Of a DNA stretch of 64,000 bases, positions 43,659 through 53,390 are shown one piece after another. Origin of the DNA: BJGV01 sp965205785 (lineage in GTDB: Bacteria > Pseudomonadota > Gammaproteobacteria > Burkholderiales > Nitrosomonadaceae). The stretch is from positions 2,046,001-2,110,000 of the forward strand of contig OZ242188.1 of the NCBI GenBank assembly GCA_965205785.1, read 5' to 3'. Both the position numbers and the translations under genes were made by a program. Each line of letters starts with the position of its first letter. Positions within the stretch are counted from its first letter, which is position 1. The notes below the pieces were generated by a model. It did not search any database. It was given only the letters and a program-made list of their open reading frames with translations, and had not been told where the DNA came from.

Positions 43659-44273
43659 TTATTTAGTTTGCTTATCCTGCTCAGCAGTCTCAGACTCGGT
43701 AGTCTCTGGCTGATTGGAATTATCCCGTACAAGGAAAATAAATTTCCAGTCCTGATAGGAATCTGCTTTAGAGAAATCAGAGAAATCTTCAGAAAAATTC
43801 TCAATCTTGATAGGAACTTTTTTTGAACGACTATATACACCAATTATTTTGGGATCCTTACTGATAAACCTAGATTTATCTACCTGTTTAGAATCCGGCT
43901 CTTTTTCTACCTGTTCAGAATCAGACTCTTTCTCTACCTGTTCAGAATCAGACTCTTTTACAAGACCCCATTCATAGCTATTTGTCATTGGATCAAGAAA
44001 AATTTTGCGCAAATGACGCTTTGGTGTTGATGATCGTGAATCGAGAAGCAAGTCCTGCAGTGATTCAGGATATTGTTTCAATCCAGTACTAGCATCATTA
44101 TAGTAAGACATAATTGCTTTTTGGAACTGCTCACCCACAAATAGAAGTTCTCGCTCTTTCTCGCGTTGCGCTTTTGTCTGCCATATCTGACCAGCTCCGG
44201 CTAGAGCGATCCCAAAAATCGCAACGGAGAAAAGTGTCCAAATATATATAAACCCTTTATCTGTGCGTACCAT
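43659..44273 (-). CDS. Atypical pseudopilin, last gene of the secretion operon
   Basis: A 204-residue protein with a pilin-like N-terminus (MVRTDKG, then FIYIWTLFSVAIFGIALAGAG). The conserved Glu at +5 is replaced, so it may be a GspK- or GspI-like minor pseudopilin. The body contains YYNDASTGLKQYPESLQDLLLD and an acidic stretch with ESDSEQVEKE repeated two to three times near residue 110. This low-complexity insert is unusual. It ends in a Ser/Thr/Glu-rich tail. It is the most promoter-distal gene of the operon. Confidence 0.75.
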   Translation of the reverse strand: MVRTDKGFIYIWTLFSVAIFGIALAGAGQIWQTKAQREKERELLFVGEQFQKAIMSYYNDASTGLKQYPESLQDLLLDSRSSTPKRHLRKIFLDPMTNSYEWGLVKESDSEQVEKESDSEQVEKEPDSKQVDKSRFISKDPKIIGVYSRSKKVPIKIENFSEDFSDFSKADSYQDWKFIFLVRDNSNQPETTESETAEQDKQTK

Positions 44274-44361
44274 GAATCTGATTCCAATAATAATTACGAT
44301 CAGCTAAACTAGAAATCTGACATGCATACCTACAATTTACAGATATAGGAACACAATTTCC

Positions 44362-44790
44362 CTACCATTCCTCATAAAATGTTCCATCTTTTGCTTTCCC
44401 TGTGTAACCCGTACGAACATCATATACTCCCTCTTCTTCATCATTAGGAGGCTCTATCTGAATCCAAGTTTCATTACTTTCTGTTAAGGGATCCACCGGT
44501 ATGCTACGCAGATAACTTTTTTCAACTAGTTCTTCCAGATTAATAGGATAGTTCCCTGTGTCAGAATAGAACTGATCTATAGCTTCACGCAAAATACCAA
44601 GATCTTGCCTTAAAACAGCCTCATTGGCCTTATCTATAGAGTTAAAATAACGTGGAGCAGCTATACTTAGTAAGGTAGCAATAATTGCCATTACTACTAA
44701 CAGCTCAATAAATGTGAAGCCTGTCTGTAATACTCTTTTGGAGAAACAGGAATACAAAGATACTTGAAACAAAGTTTTACTTCTATCCAT
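44362..44790 (-). CDS. GspG/H-like pseudopilin
   Basis: A protein of about 142 residues. The start is either ATG 44790, with AAGGA close by, or GTG 44802, which overlaps the preceding gene. Class III signal: a leader ending in VLQTG, then FTFIELLVVMAIIATLLSIAAP with Glu at +5. The body has FYSDTGNYPINLEELVEK and DPLTESNETW, the usual pseudopilin pattern of a major or minor subunit of the secretion pseudopilus. Confidence 0.85.
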   Translation of the reverse strand: MDRSKTLFQVSLYSCFSKRVLQTGFTFIELLVVMAIIATLLSIAAPRYFNSIDKANEAVLRQDLGILREAIDQFYSDTGNYPINLEELVEKSYLRSIPVDPLTESNETWIQIEPPNDEEEGVYDVRTGYTGKAKDGTFYEEW

Positions 44791-44795
44791 GATCC

Positions 44796-45317
44796 TTACC
44801 ACTTGTTATAAGGTATTCCATTTAAACCTACAGATTCTGAACGGGAAAATACATCAAAAACATCCGCTCCCTCTCTAGGATTATTATAGGTACTGGCATA
44901 ACTACGCTTACCCCAGGTATCTACATTTGGAGTTCGTTCGATCCCCGCAGCAATATCAAACTCCCGGAACATAGGATCACGTGGTAAGCGTCGTAGAAAG
45001 AAAATATATTTCTTCTCTTTACTCTGCATATCTTGCACCCCAATAAATAAATCTTCTAGTCGGGCAGGATAACCTGATGAGTCTTCAATCCCTTTAATTC
45101 TTCCTTGATCTACAGCTTCTTTGTAAGCATCAATCGCACCTCTTATCTGCCGCAATCCAATTCGTAGAACTTGCTCTTTTTCACGTGTAACCATAAGTTC
45201 ACGTAATGGCATTGCTACAGATGCCAGAATTGCCATAATTACCACAACAATCATCAACTCAATAAGAGTAAATCCATTCTGACATGGCTGAATCTTGTAT
45301 AAACTCTTTTTCATCAT
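44796..45317 (-). CDS. GspG-like pseudopilin
   Basis: A 173-residue protein. Leader MMKKSLYKIQPCQNG, then FTLIELMIVVVIMAILASVAMP with Glu at +5. The globular part holds LRRLPRDPMFREFDIAAG and VDTWGKRSYAS, as in pseudopilins with a conserved W-G-x-R-x-Y. Its ATG overlaps the gspD stop (ATGA), so the genes are translationally coupled. Confidence 0.87.
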   Translation of the reverse strand: MMKKSLYKIQPCQNGFTLIELMIVVVIMAILASVAMPLRELMVTREKEQVLRIGLRQIRGAIDAYKEAVDQGRIKGIEDSSGYPARLEDLFIGVQDMQSKEKKYIFFLRRLPRDPMFREFDIAAGIERTPNVDTWGKRSYASTYNNPREGADVFDVFSRSESVGLNGIPYNKW

Positions 45318-47566
45318 TTAATATTGATACTAGTAGCCTTTGGTAAATCAATCTCTATCGGTTCATCATTCTCACTATTTTTTACTGCAATAGTATTTAC
45401 TACGATTTCAGTTGTACCAGGATTAACAGCTACTACTTTAAAACGAATCATTTTGGATCTCCCGGTCGAACTACCACGACCAAGTTTTATTACCCGGTTA
45501 TTTTTTGATTCTTCTTCTCCACCAACTAGCTCAAGCATACTTGTGTCAAAATCTATTTCAAACTCTCCGGCAGCTGAAGATATTGCCCCCACAAGGCTTG
45601 CCCGTACTGAGAACTCCTGATCCATCGCTATATTCTTTGGTGCTGCAATAATTACTCTCGGCCTTATTGATGCTTTGCTGGAAGAGGCATTAAGTTTAGC
45701 CTTTGCTCCATTTGACGAAACAGAATTGCTGCGCTTTCTACTTCTAGTATTAGATGACACTTCTATTGATTGTTCAGCCGTCTCACCTAATTTAACAGGT
45801 ACTCTGCCTGCATAATTTGCAGTGCCAAACTGAACCTGACTCTCAATATTTGTTGGCTTAACTACATTTCGAATAATTCTAGGCGTGATCAATAAAACAA
45901 TTTCAGTTCTATTGTCGACCAAATTCTGACTCGTAAAAAGTTTGCTTATTATTGGCACATCTATAAAACCAACCAATCCACTCAAAGATTTAGTTTCATC
46001 ATCGTTAATTAATCCTGCCAAGACCTGTGTTTCTCCATCCTTCAGTGACAAGAGTGTCTCAGCAGTACGTGTTCCAACCTGAGGGACACGAGTGTTACCG
46101 CTGGAAACAAAACTTACAATTGTACTAACTTCAAGCGCAATTTTTATTGCCACTTCATTGCTTATTGAAATGACAGGGTTAACATCAAGCTTTAATCCAA
46201 CATCAATATAATTTACCTGTTGCGTTACCGTCGCTGCTGTACCTGTAACATTAGCGGTTACAATAGGAACCCGTTCACCAATCAAGATTTTAGCCACTTC
46301 TCTATTTCTGACTCTAATACGTGGATTAGCAAGAATATCCCCCTTAGATATCGTTTTCTTAAAGTCAATTAATGTGTCATTAGCAATACTAAAGTGCTTA
46401 AGACCAAATCCAATAGTACTAAGAGGGGCAAGACCAGGTGTAGCTGCAGCTACACCACTATAGGTAACAGATTGAGGAAGAGTTGGGCCAAAAAGAATCT
46501 CACTATCTCTAGTAATTTCAAGCACCTCAACATCCAGCATAACTTCCGGCTCAGGAATATCATTTAATGTAACTAAACTCGCAACAAGATTTATCGCATC
46601 TGGTGTATCACGAATAATAAAAAGATTTAATTTTTCATTTACGTAAATATCCTTAGCCTTAACCAACCCCCTGACCATAGCAACCATTTGCTTAACTTCC
46701 GTGTGCGCAACATGAAAGCTGCGTACGACTAGTTCCTGGTATTCTTTTTTCTTGGCAGGTGTGTCCGGATAAATTAATAATGTATTACTATTTAACGTTT
46801 TATATCTAAGTTGATTTGTTACTGTTAACAGTTTAAGTATATCTTCCATACTGTTATCTTGGACAAAGATATAAACTTTATCGTCTTTCCTGACATCTTT
46901 ATCAAATACAAAATTGATACCTACTGTCTGAGAAATTATTTTAAAAACAGACTCAATATCAATATCTTTAAATTCTATAGTCAGAGGTTTTCCAAAAGCC
47001 TCTCTGAGTGTCAAGCTGTTATCTTCAGTTCTTACTATTAGTGCATTAATATCTCTAACCAACTGAAGCGCCTCAGCCTGCCTTGGATTCTCTTGTAAAA
47101 CTATTCTTAAGATTTTCTCTGCGGCAATGTATTTATTATGACTAAGTAATGCCTTAGCATATTCAATCTTAGCAATATGTTCGCGCGCTAGATTTAAAGC
47201 TTCCAGCCCTTCCTTACCACGTGGATTCTGTACATCAATATTCAGTATCAAATTATATTGTTGTTCAGCATATTCTAGATTACCAGCCACCCTTGCACCA
47301 TCTGCAGCGGATATAATCTGTCTAAAGATAACATCTCGTTTACGCATATATACAGTACGAAACTCTTTATTCTCAGGCTCTTCATACATTGCTTGTTCTA
47401 ATAGCCTTAAGCCAACTTCGTAATTCCCTTGAGAAATCTGTTCTTGTCCATCTATAAACGCACTGTTCTCTTTAAGGCTTGAAATATCTAGAATCTCATC
47501 AATCGAAGCGCATCCTGACGTTAGAATAAATAATATAAATATAATAAAATACTTCCCGATACTCAT
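45314..47566 (-). CDS. gspD: GspD-type secretin lipoprotein with C-terminal cohesin-like domain
   Basis: A 750-residue outer-membrane secretin, the exit gate of type II secretion. Lipobox SGCAS (Cys19) at the N-terminus means it is a self-piloting lipoprotein. Residues about 35-185 look like TPR-type repeats. N-terminal secretin domains follow (GKPLTIEFKDIDIESVFKIISQTVGINFVFDKDV). The core with secretin signatures (GDILANPRIRVRNREVAKILIGERVPIV, LSLKDGETQVLAGLINDDE) lies about residues 400-565. After a Ser/Lys-rich linker, residues 645-750 form a cohesin-like beta domain (EFEIDFDTSMLELVGGEE), not found in most GspD proteins but known from the MSHA/PilM-N-O type of systems. Confidence 0.92.
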   Translation of the reverse strand: MSIGKYFIIFILFILTSGCASIDEILDISSLKENSAFIDGQEQISQGNYEVGLRLLEQAMYEEPENKEFRTVYMRKRDVIFRQIISAADGARVAGNLEYAEQQYNLILNIDVQNPRGKEGLEALNLAREHIAKIEYAKALLSHNKYIAAEKILRIVLQENPRQAEALQLVRDINALIVRTEDNSLTLREAFGKPLTIEFKDIDIESVFKIISQTVGINFVFDKDVRKDDKVYIFVQDNSMEDILKLLTVTNQLRYKTLNSNTLLIYPDTPAKKKEYQELVVRSFHVAHTEVKQMVAMVRGLVKAKDIYVNEKLNLFIIRDTPDAINLVASLVTLNDIPEPEVMLDVEVLEITRDSEILFGPTLPQSVTYSGVAAATPGLAPLSTIGFGLKHFSIANDTLIDFKKTISKGDILANPRIRVRNREVAKILIGERVPIVTANVTGTAATVTQQVNYIDVGLKLDVNPVISISNEVAIKIALEVSTIVSFVSSGNTRVPQVGTRTAETLLSLKDGETQVLAGLINDDETKSLSGLVGFIDVPIISKLFTSQNLVDNRTEIVLLITPRIIRNVVKPTNIESQVQFGTANYAGRVPVKLGETAEQSIEVSSNTRSRKRSNSVSSNGAKAKLNASSSKASIRPRVIIAAPKNIAMDQEFSVRASLVGAISSAAGEFEIDFDTSMLELVGGEEESKNNRVIKLGRGSSTGRSKMIRFKVVAVNPGTTEIVVNTIAVKNSENDEPIEIDLPKATSINIK

Positions 47567-48144
47567 CGTTTACTCTCCGTTTCATTAATAATGAGTGTCT
47601 GTTCAACATTAAGTGGTAAATACGTTAATGTAATTGCCTCATTATCCATTGCATCTATTCGATATTGATCATCTATTTTTTCCCCTAACTTAACTACAAC
47701 TTTCTCACCAGACTGGGAAAGAATAATTTTCATTTCATTGTTATGTATGATTTTCCCTAGATATTGAAATCGTAGTGGTGGTGGTCTTGATGCCGCAGCA
47801 GCAGCTGCAGCAGCCTGCTGAATGGTTTGTTTAAGTGCTGAGTCTTTTTGCGCCTTATGATTATCTGATCCTGATGAACCCCAAGAAATAGCATTAAATA
47901 ATTCTCCAGCTTCAGCATTAAACTTTCTCTGCCCGAGTTGTTCTACATCTAAATACTTAGAATTTTTTTCACTTATAGATTCTGTCTCTGCATAAGTTTT
48001 CTTTGGCTGCATAGATTGTACTGACTGAATAGGATAGATTTCTGCCTCATCTTCAATAAAAAAAATGATGACTAATGTGGCAATTAATAAACTGCCAAGT
48101 ATTAACTTCCGATTTTTCTCAGATCTTTCCATGCTATCTTCCAT
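47563..48144 (-). CDS. PilP/GspC-like inner-membrane protein
   Basis: A 193-residue protein with one N-terminal membrane helix (about residues 12-27), a periplasmic linker and a C-terminal HR/PilP-like beta domain: RFQYLGKIIHNNEMKIILSQSGEKVVVKLGEKI. This links the inner-membrane platform to the secretin. ATG 48144 overlaps the end of the preceding gene; ATG 48132 is an alternative start. It overlaps gspD by 4 bases. Confidence 0.82.
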   Translation of the reverse strand: MEDSMERSEKNRKLILGSLLIATLVIIFFIEDEAEIYPIQSVQSMQPKKTYAETESISEKNSKYLDVEQLGQRKFNAEAGELFNAISWGSSGSDNHKAQKDSALKQTIQQAAAAAAAASRPPPLRFQYLGKIIHNNEMKIILSQSGEKVVVKLGEKIDDQYRIDAMDNEAITLTYLPLNVEQTLIINETESKR

Positions 48145-48709
48145 CCAGATATAAATTTACTTTTATACCTGCTTCAAGTTGGGATGATTTAACACCCTTA
48201 CGCTTAATATTAATCCCTGTAATTGCCATTGCAGGTATTGACTTCAGTGAATCTGCAATAAAAGCCCTTATTTGTGGATAAGATCCATGTACAGGTAACA
48301 CCATCTCATAACGTGCCAACCTGGATCCCTCTTCAAAGGTCATACGGAAATCACTACTATTGATTTCTACTTCGTGTATCTCTGCAACTCGTACTAACTC
48401 ACCAATCCAAAGTGGTGACGAATCAATTCTAGGGAAAAAATCATAAAACACTTTTAGTGCTTGATCTCCTCCAATCTTCCTATTAGATCCAAATTTTTCT
48501 TTTATTTGAAAAGGTGATCGGCTCTTAATTGTTTCTACACGTTGCTTAAGTAACTCCACCTCTCTGTCCTGTGGTAGAACTGCGCCAATAAAAAAAACAA
48601 TTGCCACTACAAACAGGCCTATCCCTATTTTTCCAGATACACCAAGACGAGCCACCTGCCAGCTCAGCTGCATCCAAATTCTATCGAAATGAGGTTTTTG
48701 TAAATTCAT
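48134..48709 (-). CDS. PilO/GspM-like platform protein
   Basis: A 191-residue protein with one membrane helix (about residues 30-47) after a short cytosolic part, then a coiled coil and a ferredoxin-like C-terminal domain (VNSSDFRMTFEEGSRLARYEMVLPVHGSYPQIRAFIADSLKSIPAMAITGINI), as in PilO. It pairs with the PilN-like protein in the platform. Confidence 0.8.
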   Translation of the reverse strand: MNLQKPHFDRIWMQLSWQVARLGVSGKIGIGLFVVAIVFFIGAVLPQDREVELLKQRVETIKSRSPFQIKEKFGSNRKIGGDQALKVFYDFFPRIDSSPLWIGELVRVAEIHEVEINSSDFRMTFEEGSRLARYEMVLPVHGSYPQIRAFIADSLKSIPAMAITGINIKRKGVKSSQLEAGIKVNLYLDGR

Positions 48710-48710
48710 T

Positions 48711-49259
48711 TTAAGATGCCCTATCCCAAGATGTTATGACCTGAAAAATAATAGGTTGATGAGAGCTACTCTTTTTTATTTTGTAATTTAATAAATGTGC
48801 ATTTACAAAGATCCTTTCCTCTTCTAATGCTTTAATAAAAGCAAGCAACTCAGACATGTTTCTTGCTTCACCTGATATACGTAATGACTGCTTAGATACA
48901 TTTGGTAGTAATGATAAAAGCGCTATATCTTTACTAACGGAGTTTTCAATAGAATTAAACAGAGTTTCCCAAGGGAAATTAATACGTCCTAATATTACAT
49001 TAGCTTTTTTTATTTCTTTACGAATCTCCAAGCTAATTTTCCTGTTCTGCGAATTAGGTCGAATTCGATCTGTTTTATTAGGATTCTGTTTTTTCTCAAT
49101 ATTCTCAATATGAAGATTCCAGTAATTTATTGCTTCTGTTGTAACTTTAAATTGGTATAGCACACCTAAAAAAACAACTAGACCAATGAACAAGAACAGC
49201 AGATCTGTACTACGTGCTTGTTGCCCCGTATCTGGAAATTTAAGCCTTAAACTACGCAT
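48711..49259 (-). CDS. PilN/GspL-C-like platform protein
   Basis: A 182-residue protein with a short cytosolic tail, a membrane helix (about residues 20-40), a coiled coil and a PilN-like domain (LGRINFPWETLFNSIENSVSKDIALLSLLPNVSKQSLRISGEARNMSELLAFI). Overlaps the PilM-like gene by 13 bases. The tail connects with the PilM-like protein. Confidence 0.8.
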   Translation of the reverse strand: MRSLRLKFPDTGQQARSTDLLFLFIGLVVFLGVLYQFKVTTEAINYWNLHIENIEKKQNPNKTDRIRPNSQNRKISLEIRKEIKKANVILGRINFPWETLFNSIENSVSKDIALLSLLPNVSKQSLRISGEARNMSELLAFIKALEEERIFVNAHLLNYKIKKSSSHQPIIFQVITSWDRAS

Positions 49260-50092
49260 TGACTCACCTTGTTACTATCATTTTCAGAAGAAGGAAAAAT
49301 TGCCTGGTTCAAAAATGATTTGGGTTGTAATAATGTTATACGCCAACTACAACCAACAGGCAGCTTAAGTCCTGGATTCTCGGGTGCAAACAGATGTACC
49401 TGCTCAATAATTTCCCTTTGTCCATATAAAATTGCTTCTTGTTCCAATGCTATTAATAATTCCTTTTCTACATTGTTTAATATTCTTTGATTGCGTATAT
49501 TTTGCCAAACACCATTTTCCAATAAAGCAATACAAATCCGACCGGTTTCTACTAAAGCAAAATAAATTCGTGGATCATGCAACTGTTGCTTACAGCTATC
49601 GAAAACTGATGCCAGATAGGGCTCAATACTTTTTATCTTTATTTTGTGACGTTTAGAAACTTCATCTAAATGGTCAATTAAATTTGTATCTATTGCCGCA
49701 CAAATTGCGCCCTCCAATGGATCCCATGCACTTACACTATGTTTCCAGCTATCAGCGCGCGCTCCGTAAATTTCTCTTAAGCGAAATTCTGCATAGGCAT
49801 CAACTTCTACAGGTTTTGTAATTTCTGACTGCGGTAGTAGTGTTACATAACGGACAAAATGATTAGAAAGAATAATCGTAACTTCTGCATCAGGTGATTC
49901 TTTCATTAAGGATTCAAACTTTGAAACAGGAGATTCCCAGGCTGCCTGACCTAGATCATTCTCACATGGAAGCGTAATTTTTTCAGATTGTACAGACCGA
50001 CCTAGTCCCTTTATGCTACGTGAAACGCGCACTAAGTCTACTCGCTCAGGAGCAATAAAAACCTGTACATGATCACGCCACAGTTGTGACAC
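49247..50092 (-). CDS. PilM/GspL-N-like actin-fold protein
   Basis: A 281-residue protein of the FtsA/PilM-like actin fold, here slightly shortened. VQVFIAPERVDLVRVSRS at the N-terminus, then a middle part with IYFALVETGRICIALLENGVW. The ATP-binding motifs of true PilM are weak, as in GspL. It is the cytosolic member of the platform and overlaps gspE by 20 bases. Confidence 0.78.
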   Translation of the reverse strand: MSQLWRDHVQVFIAPERVDLVRVSRSIKGLGRSVQSEKITLPCENDLGQAAWESPVSKFESLMKESPDAEVTIILSNHFVRYVTLLPQSEITKPVEVDAYAEFRLREIYGARADSWKHSVSAWDPLEGAICAAIDTNLIDHLDEVSKRHKIKIKSIEPYLASVFDSCKQQLHDPRIYFALVETGRICIALLENGVWQNIRNQRILNNVEKELLIALEQEAILYGQREIIEQVHLFAPENPGLKLPVGCSWRITLLQPKSFLNQAIFPSSENDSNKVSQCVV

Positions 50093-51762
50093 GATTACCC
50101 TCCTCTAGGCTGGTTGTTCCCTCTTTAATCATATCCAGCGCAGCATCACGCAGAAAACGAATGCCATTTTTTTTGGCCGCTTCCTTTACCAGACGTATAG
50201 GTTCCTTTGCTACGATTAGCTCACGGATCTCATCATTCAGAATCAATACTTCTGCAATAGCACGACGTCCATGGTAGCCACTTCCGCGACACTTCCCACA
50301 GCCTTTACCAACTCGAAACTTAAAATTCTCAGCTTCCTTTAGTGTTAATCCAGACCTGGAAATAATTTCTTCATCAAGTCGCTCTTCTACAGCACAATCT
50401 GGACATAAAATACGTATTAGTCTTTGTGCCGCAATACCGTTTAAGGCTGACACAAAGCTATAAGGGTCAACTCCCATATGGGCAAAGCGCCCTATGACAT
50501 CAAAAACGTTATTAGCATGCACAGTAGTAAAAACAAGATGTCCTGTTAGGGCTGCCTGTATTGCAATCTGTGCAGTTTCAGCATCTCGGATCTCACCAAC
50601 CATAATTTTATCTGGATCATGCCGTAAGATTGAGCGTAAACCCCGTGCAAAAGTCAGTCCTTTTTTTTCATTAACAGGTATCTGTAAAACACCAGGTAGC
50701 TGGTATTCAATGGGATCCTCAATAGTGATAATCTTGTCACTACCTTTATTAACTTCAGAAATTGCAGCATAAAGTGATGTTGTTTTACCGCTTCCTGTAG
50801 GACCAGTAACCAGTAACATCCCATATGGTTCTGAGCTTAACCGCCGTAATTTTAATGTTACGTCTTGATTAAAACCTAATTGGTTTAATGTTAGCCCTTC
50901 AATGTGATCAGATAGTGCTTCCCTATCTAGAATACGTAATACAGCATCTTCTCCGAAAATACTTGGCATTATAGATACCCGAAAGTCTATTTCTCTCCCT
51001 TGTATAGAAACCTTAAAACGACCATCTTGAGGAATTCGACGTTCTGCAATATCTAGCTCTGACATCACCTTAATACGAGAAATGACTTGTTCAGCTAGAT
51101 CAGCACCCTGCATGTTACGAATTTTAGTCAGGACACCATCAATCCTATATTTAATGGACAGGGCTCCTGTTATCGATTCTAGATGAATATCACTAGCCAA
51201 TGATTTGTGTGCATCATATAAAGTTGAATGAACGATACGCACAGCCTGACTCGTACCCTCATTGATTGTCTTTAAAGATAAATCTTCTGTTCCGTTATCA
51301 GCAATAGTGCGCTCTTCGTCAGGTAATACGCTATCCATGGCACGCATGGTTGTTTCCTGCTGAGAGAAAAAGGCAGTCAGATTGGACGGGTGCACTAGAT
51401 ACACTTCAACACCCATATCAAACCTCTCATCAATCCATGATTGCATCTGAGGAGCAAAAGGATTGCTTAAGTGCAAGTATAAATTTATCTGCTTTAGAAA
51501 ATAATGCACATTCTCGCTGCACTGCTTCAGAAAAAGGTAGTTGATCAAATGCCGGACTAAGTGTTCTCAGTTCATTCATTTTTAAAATGGGCATTCTCAG
51601 GAGATGACCAAGCTCCTGTATAAGCAAATCAGGAGAAGCCTCATACGTTTCCTCCAGTATCTTTATAACTGAAACATTTTGTTTCAATGCTTCCTTACGA
51701 GCTGCACCAAGCTCTGTAATACTTATTGATAGCTCCCACGACTCTGTAGGTAATGTACTCAA
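50073..51762 (-). pseudogene. gspE: GspE secretion ATPase, frameshifted
   Basis: The first part (ATG 51762) encodes the N-terminal T2SSE_N domain up to KFILALK and stops at 51430; the rest is in another frame to 50073. Removing one base from CTTAAGC (near 51465-51471 on the plus strand) joins LALSNPFAPQMQSWIDE, giving 562 residues. The C-part has Walker A GPTGSGKTT, the Asp box, Walker B MVGEIRDAETAQIA, HANN and a four-Cys zinc module (CPDC and CGKC). All needed residues are present, so the ATPase would work if the frame were restored. Whether real or artefact is undecided. Confidence 0.9.
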
Positions 51763-52946
51763 TTGATACTTCCTGCAAGATCAAAAATTGGCATATACAT
51801 AAGAATAACAATCCCACCGATGACAAAACCAATTACAGCCATCAATATGGGTTCAATTAATTTTGTTGTCCATTCAACCCAACGTGTAATTTCTTCATCA
51901 TGAAAATTTCCAATACGCTCCATCATGTCTCCCATGAGACCCGTTTTCTCTCCAACACTCAACATACGGTTCCCAACTGATGTAGTTAGCCCCTCTGCTT
52001 CCATTGCACTGGAAATAGTCCCGCCCTCACGTATGTGTTTTGCTGCAGCAACAACTCTGGGTCGAAAATGAGGTTGCAATAATCCACTGACCATTTCTAG
52101 AGCCTGAGTAATTGGGATCCCTCCTCTTAATAACATTCCTAATGTCTTATAGAAACGAGCTAACTGATAAATCCGCATACGTTCCCCCACTGCAGGAATA
52201 CGCCATAATCGATGCATAATATATGCCCAAACTAAAGGTCGAGTTACACCATATATGATGACACCTAACACGAGTAGTACTATTCCCGCCATTTCCCAAC
52301 TTCGTTCATGAGCAAAATGCCCCCATTCCATAAGTAACATAGATAGCCATGGCAAGTCTGTACCCACATCGTTATAAATAGCGCTAAATTTTGGAACTAC
52401 AAACACCAACAAGAAAAATGATACTGTTATGCCGATTAATAGTAGTAGTGCCGGATAAATTGAAGCACCAATTAATTTTTTACTAACCGAATCAATTTGC
52501 GTTTGATAGCTAATAAAACGCTTTAATGCTTCAGCCAAATCACCTGTACGTTCACTCGCTTTTACTGTAGCGACATATAGCGCTGGAAACTCAGAACTAT
52601 TTTCTAAGGCAAGTGATAAAGTAGTCCCCTCATAAAGATGAGTCAGTACACTCTGAATAATTTTTCGGTTACTAGCATCATTTTCCTTATCAACTAGTGT
52701 TTCAATACTCTCGACCAAACTAAGTCCAGCTGATAAAAGTGATAGTAATTCTTGGCTAAACTGTACTAAAGGAAAACGAGTCTTAGATTTGAATGAAAAT
52801 TTTGTAAAATCTTTTTGTACACTGAGTACCATACCCCCTTTTTTAGCAATCTGAAGACGTGCTTCATCTTCATTATTTGCATATAAATCAAGGTTTACAG
52901 CACCCTGTCCTGTAAGAATCGCTTTTACTTTATAGCGCGTTGCCAT
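51759..52946 (-). CDS. gspF: GspF inner-membrane platform protein
   Basis: A 395-residue polytopic protein with two T2SSF domains. Cytosolic part about 60-160 (VQFSQELLSLLSAGLSLVESIETL), helices near 165-190 and 215-240, a second F domain 265-365 (FYKTLGMLLRGGIPITQALEMV) and a final helix. It forms the membrane platform on which the pseudopilus is built. It overlaps gspE by 4 bases. Confidence 0.93.
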   Translation of the reverse strand: MATRYKVKAILTGQGAVNLDLYANNEDEARLQIAKKGGMVLSVQKDFTKFSFKSKTRFPLVQFSQELLSLLSAGLSLVESIETLVDKENDASNRKIIQSVLTHLYEGTTLSLALENSSEFPALYVATVKASERTGDLAEALKRFISYQTQIDSVSKKLIGASIYPALLLLIGITVSFFLLVFVVPKFSAIYNDVGTDLPWLSMLLMEWGHFAHERSWEMAGIVLLVLGVIIYGVTRPLVWAYIMHRLWRIPAVGERMRIYQLARFYKTLGMLLRGGIPITQALEMVSGLLQPHFRPRVVAAAKHIREGGTISSAMEAEGLTTSVGNRMLSVGEKTGLMGDMMERIGNFHDEEITRWVEWTTKLIEPILMAVIGFVIGGIVILMYMPIFDLAGSIN

Positions 52947-52949
52947 AGT

Positions 52950-53390
52950 TTACCAATTTGTAATATCAGCCATTTCATCCTCACCCCCAGGTTGGCCGTC
53001 TTTCCCCTGAGAGAATAAGTCAAAATCACTATGCTCTCCCGGGTATTTATATATATATGGACGTCCCCATGGGTCAGGAGGTGGTTTTTTTGAAAGATAC
53101 GGCCCCTGCCATTTGTTATTATCATTTGGACTAACCACAAGGGCAGTTAATCCTTCCTCTGTAGAAGGATAACTACCCATATCCAAGCGAAACTGATGTA
53201 GCGCTTTCTCCAAGGCATCAATCTGTGATTGAGCCATTTTGATTTCAGACTTACCTATCTGTGAAAAATATTTAGGCCCAACATAAGCTGCCAGTAAGCC
53301 AATAATGACCATTACAACCAGTAATTCAAGTAACGTAAACCCGCTTACTCTGTAAATTAAAGACTTCCGCTTCCCATTACAAAAAATCAT
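52950..53390 (-). CDS. gspG: GspG major pseudopilin, first gene of the operon
   Basis: A 146-residue protein with leader ending in YRVSG, then FTLLELLVVMVIIGLLAAYVGP (Glu at +5). Classical GspG end: SYPSTEEGLTALV, GPYLSKKPPPDPWGRPY and DFDLFSQGKDGQPGGEDEMADITNW, which includes the calcium-binding loop residues. It is 3 bases from gspF. Confidence 0.95.
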   Translation of the reverse strand: MIFCNGKRKSLIYRVSGFTLLELLVVMVIIGLLAAYVGPKYFSQIGKSEIKMAQSQIDALEKALHQFRLDMGSYPSTEEGLTALVVSPNDNNKWQGPYLSKKPPPDPWGRPYIYKYPGEHSDFDLFSQGKDGQPGGEDEMADITNW

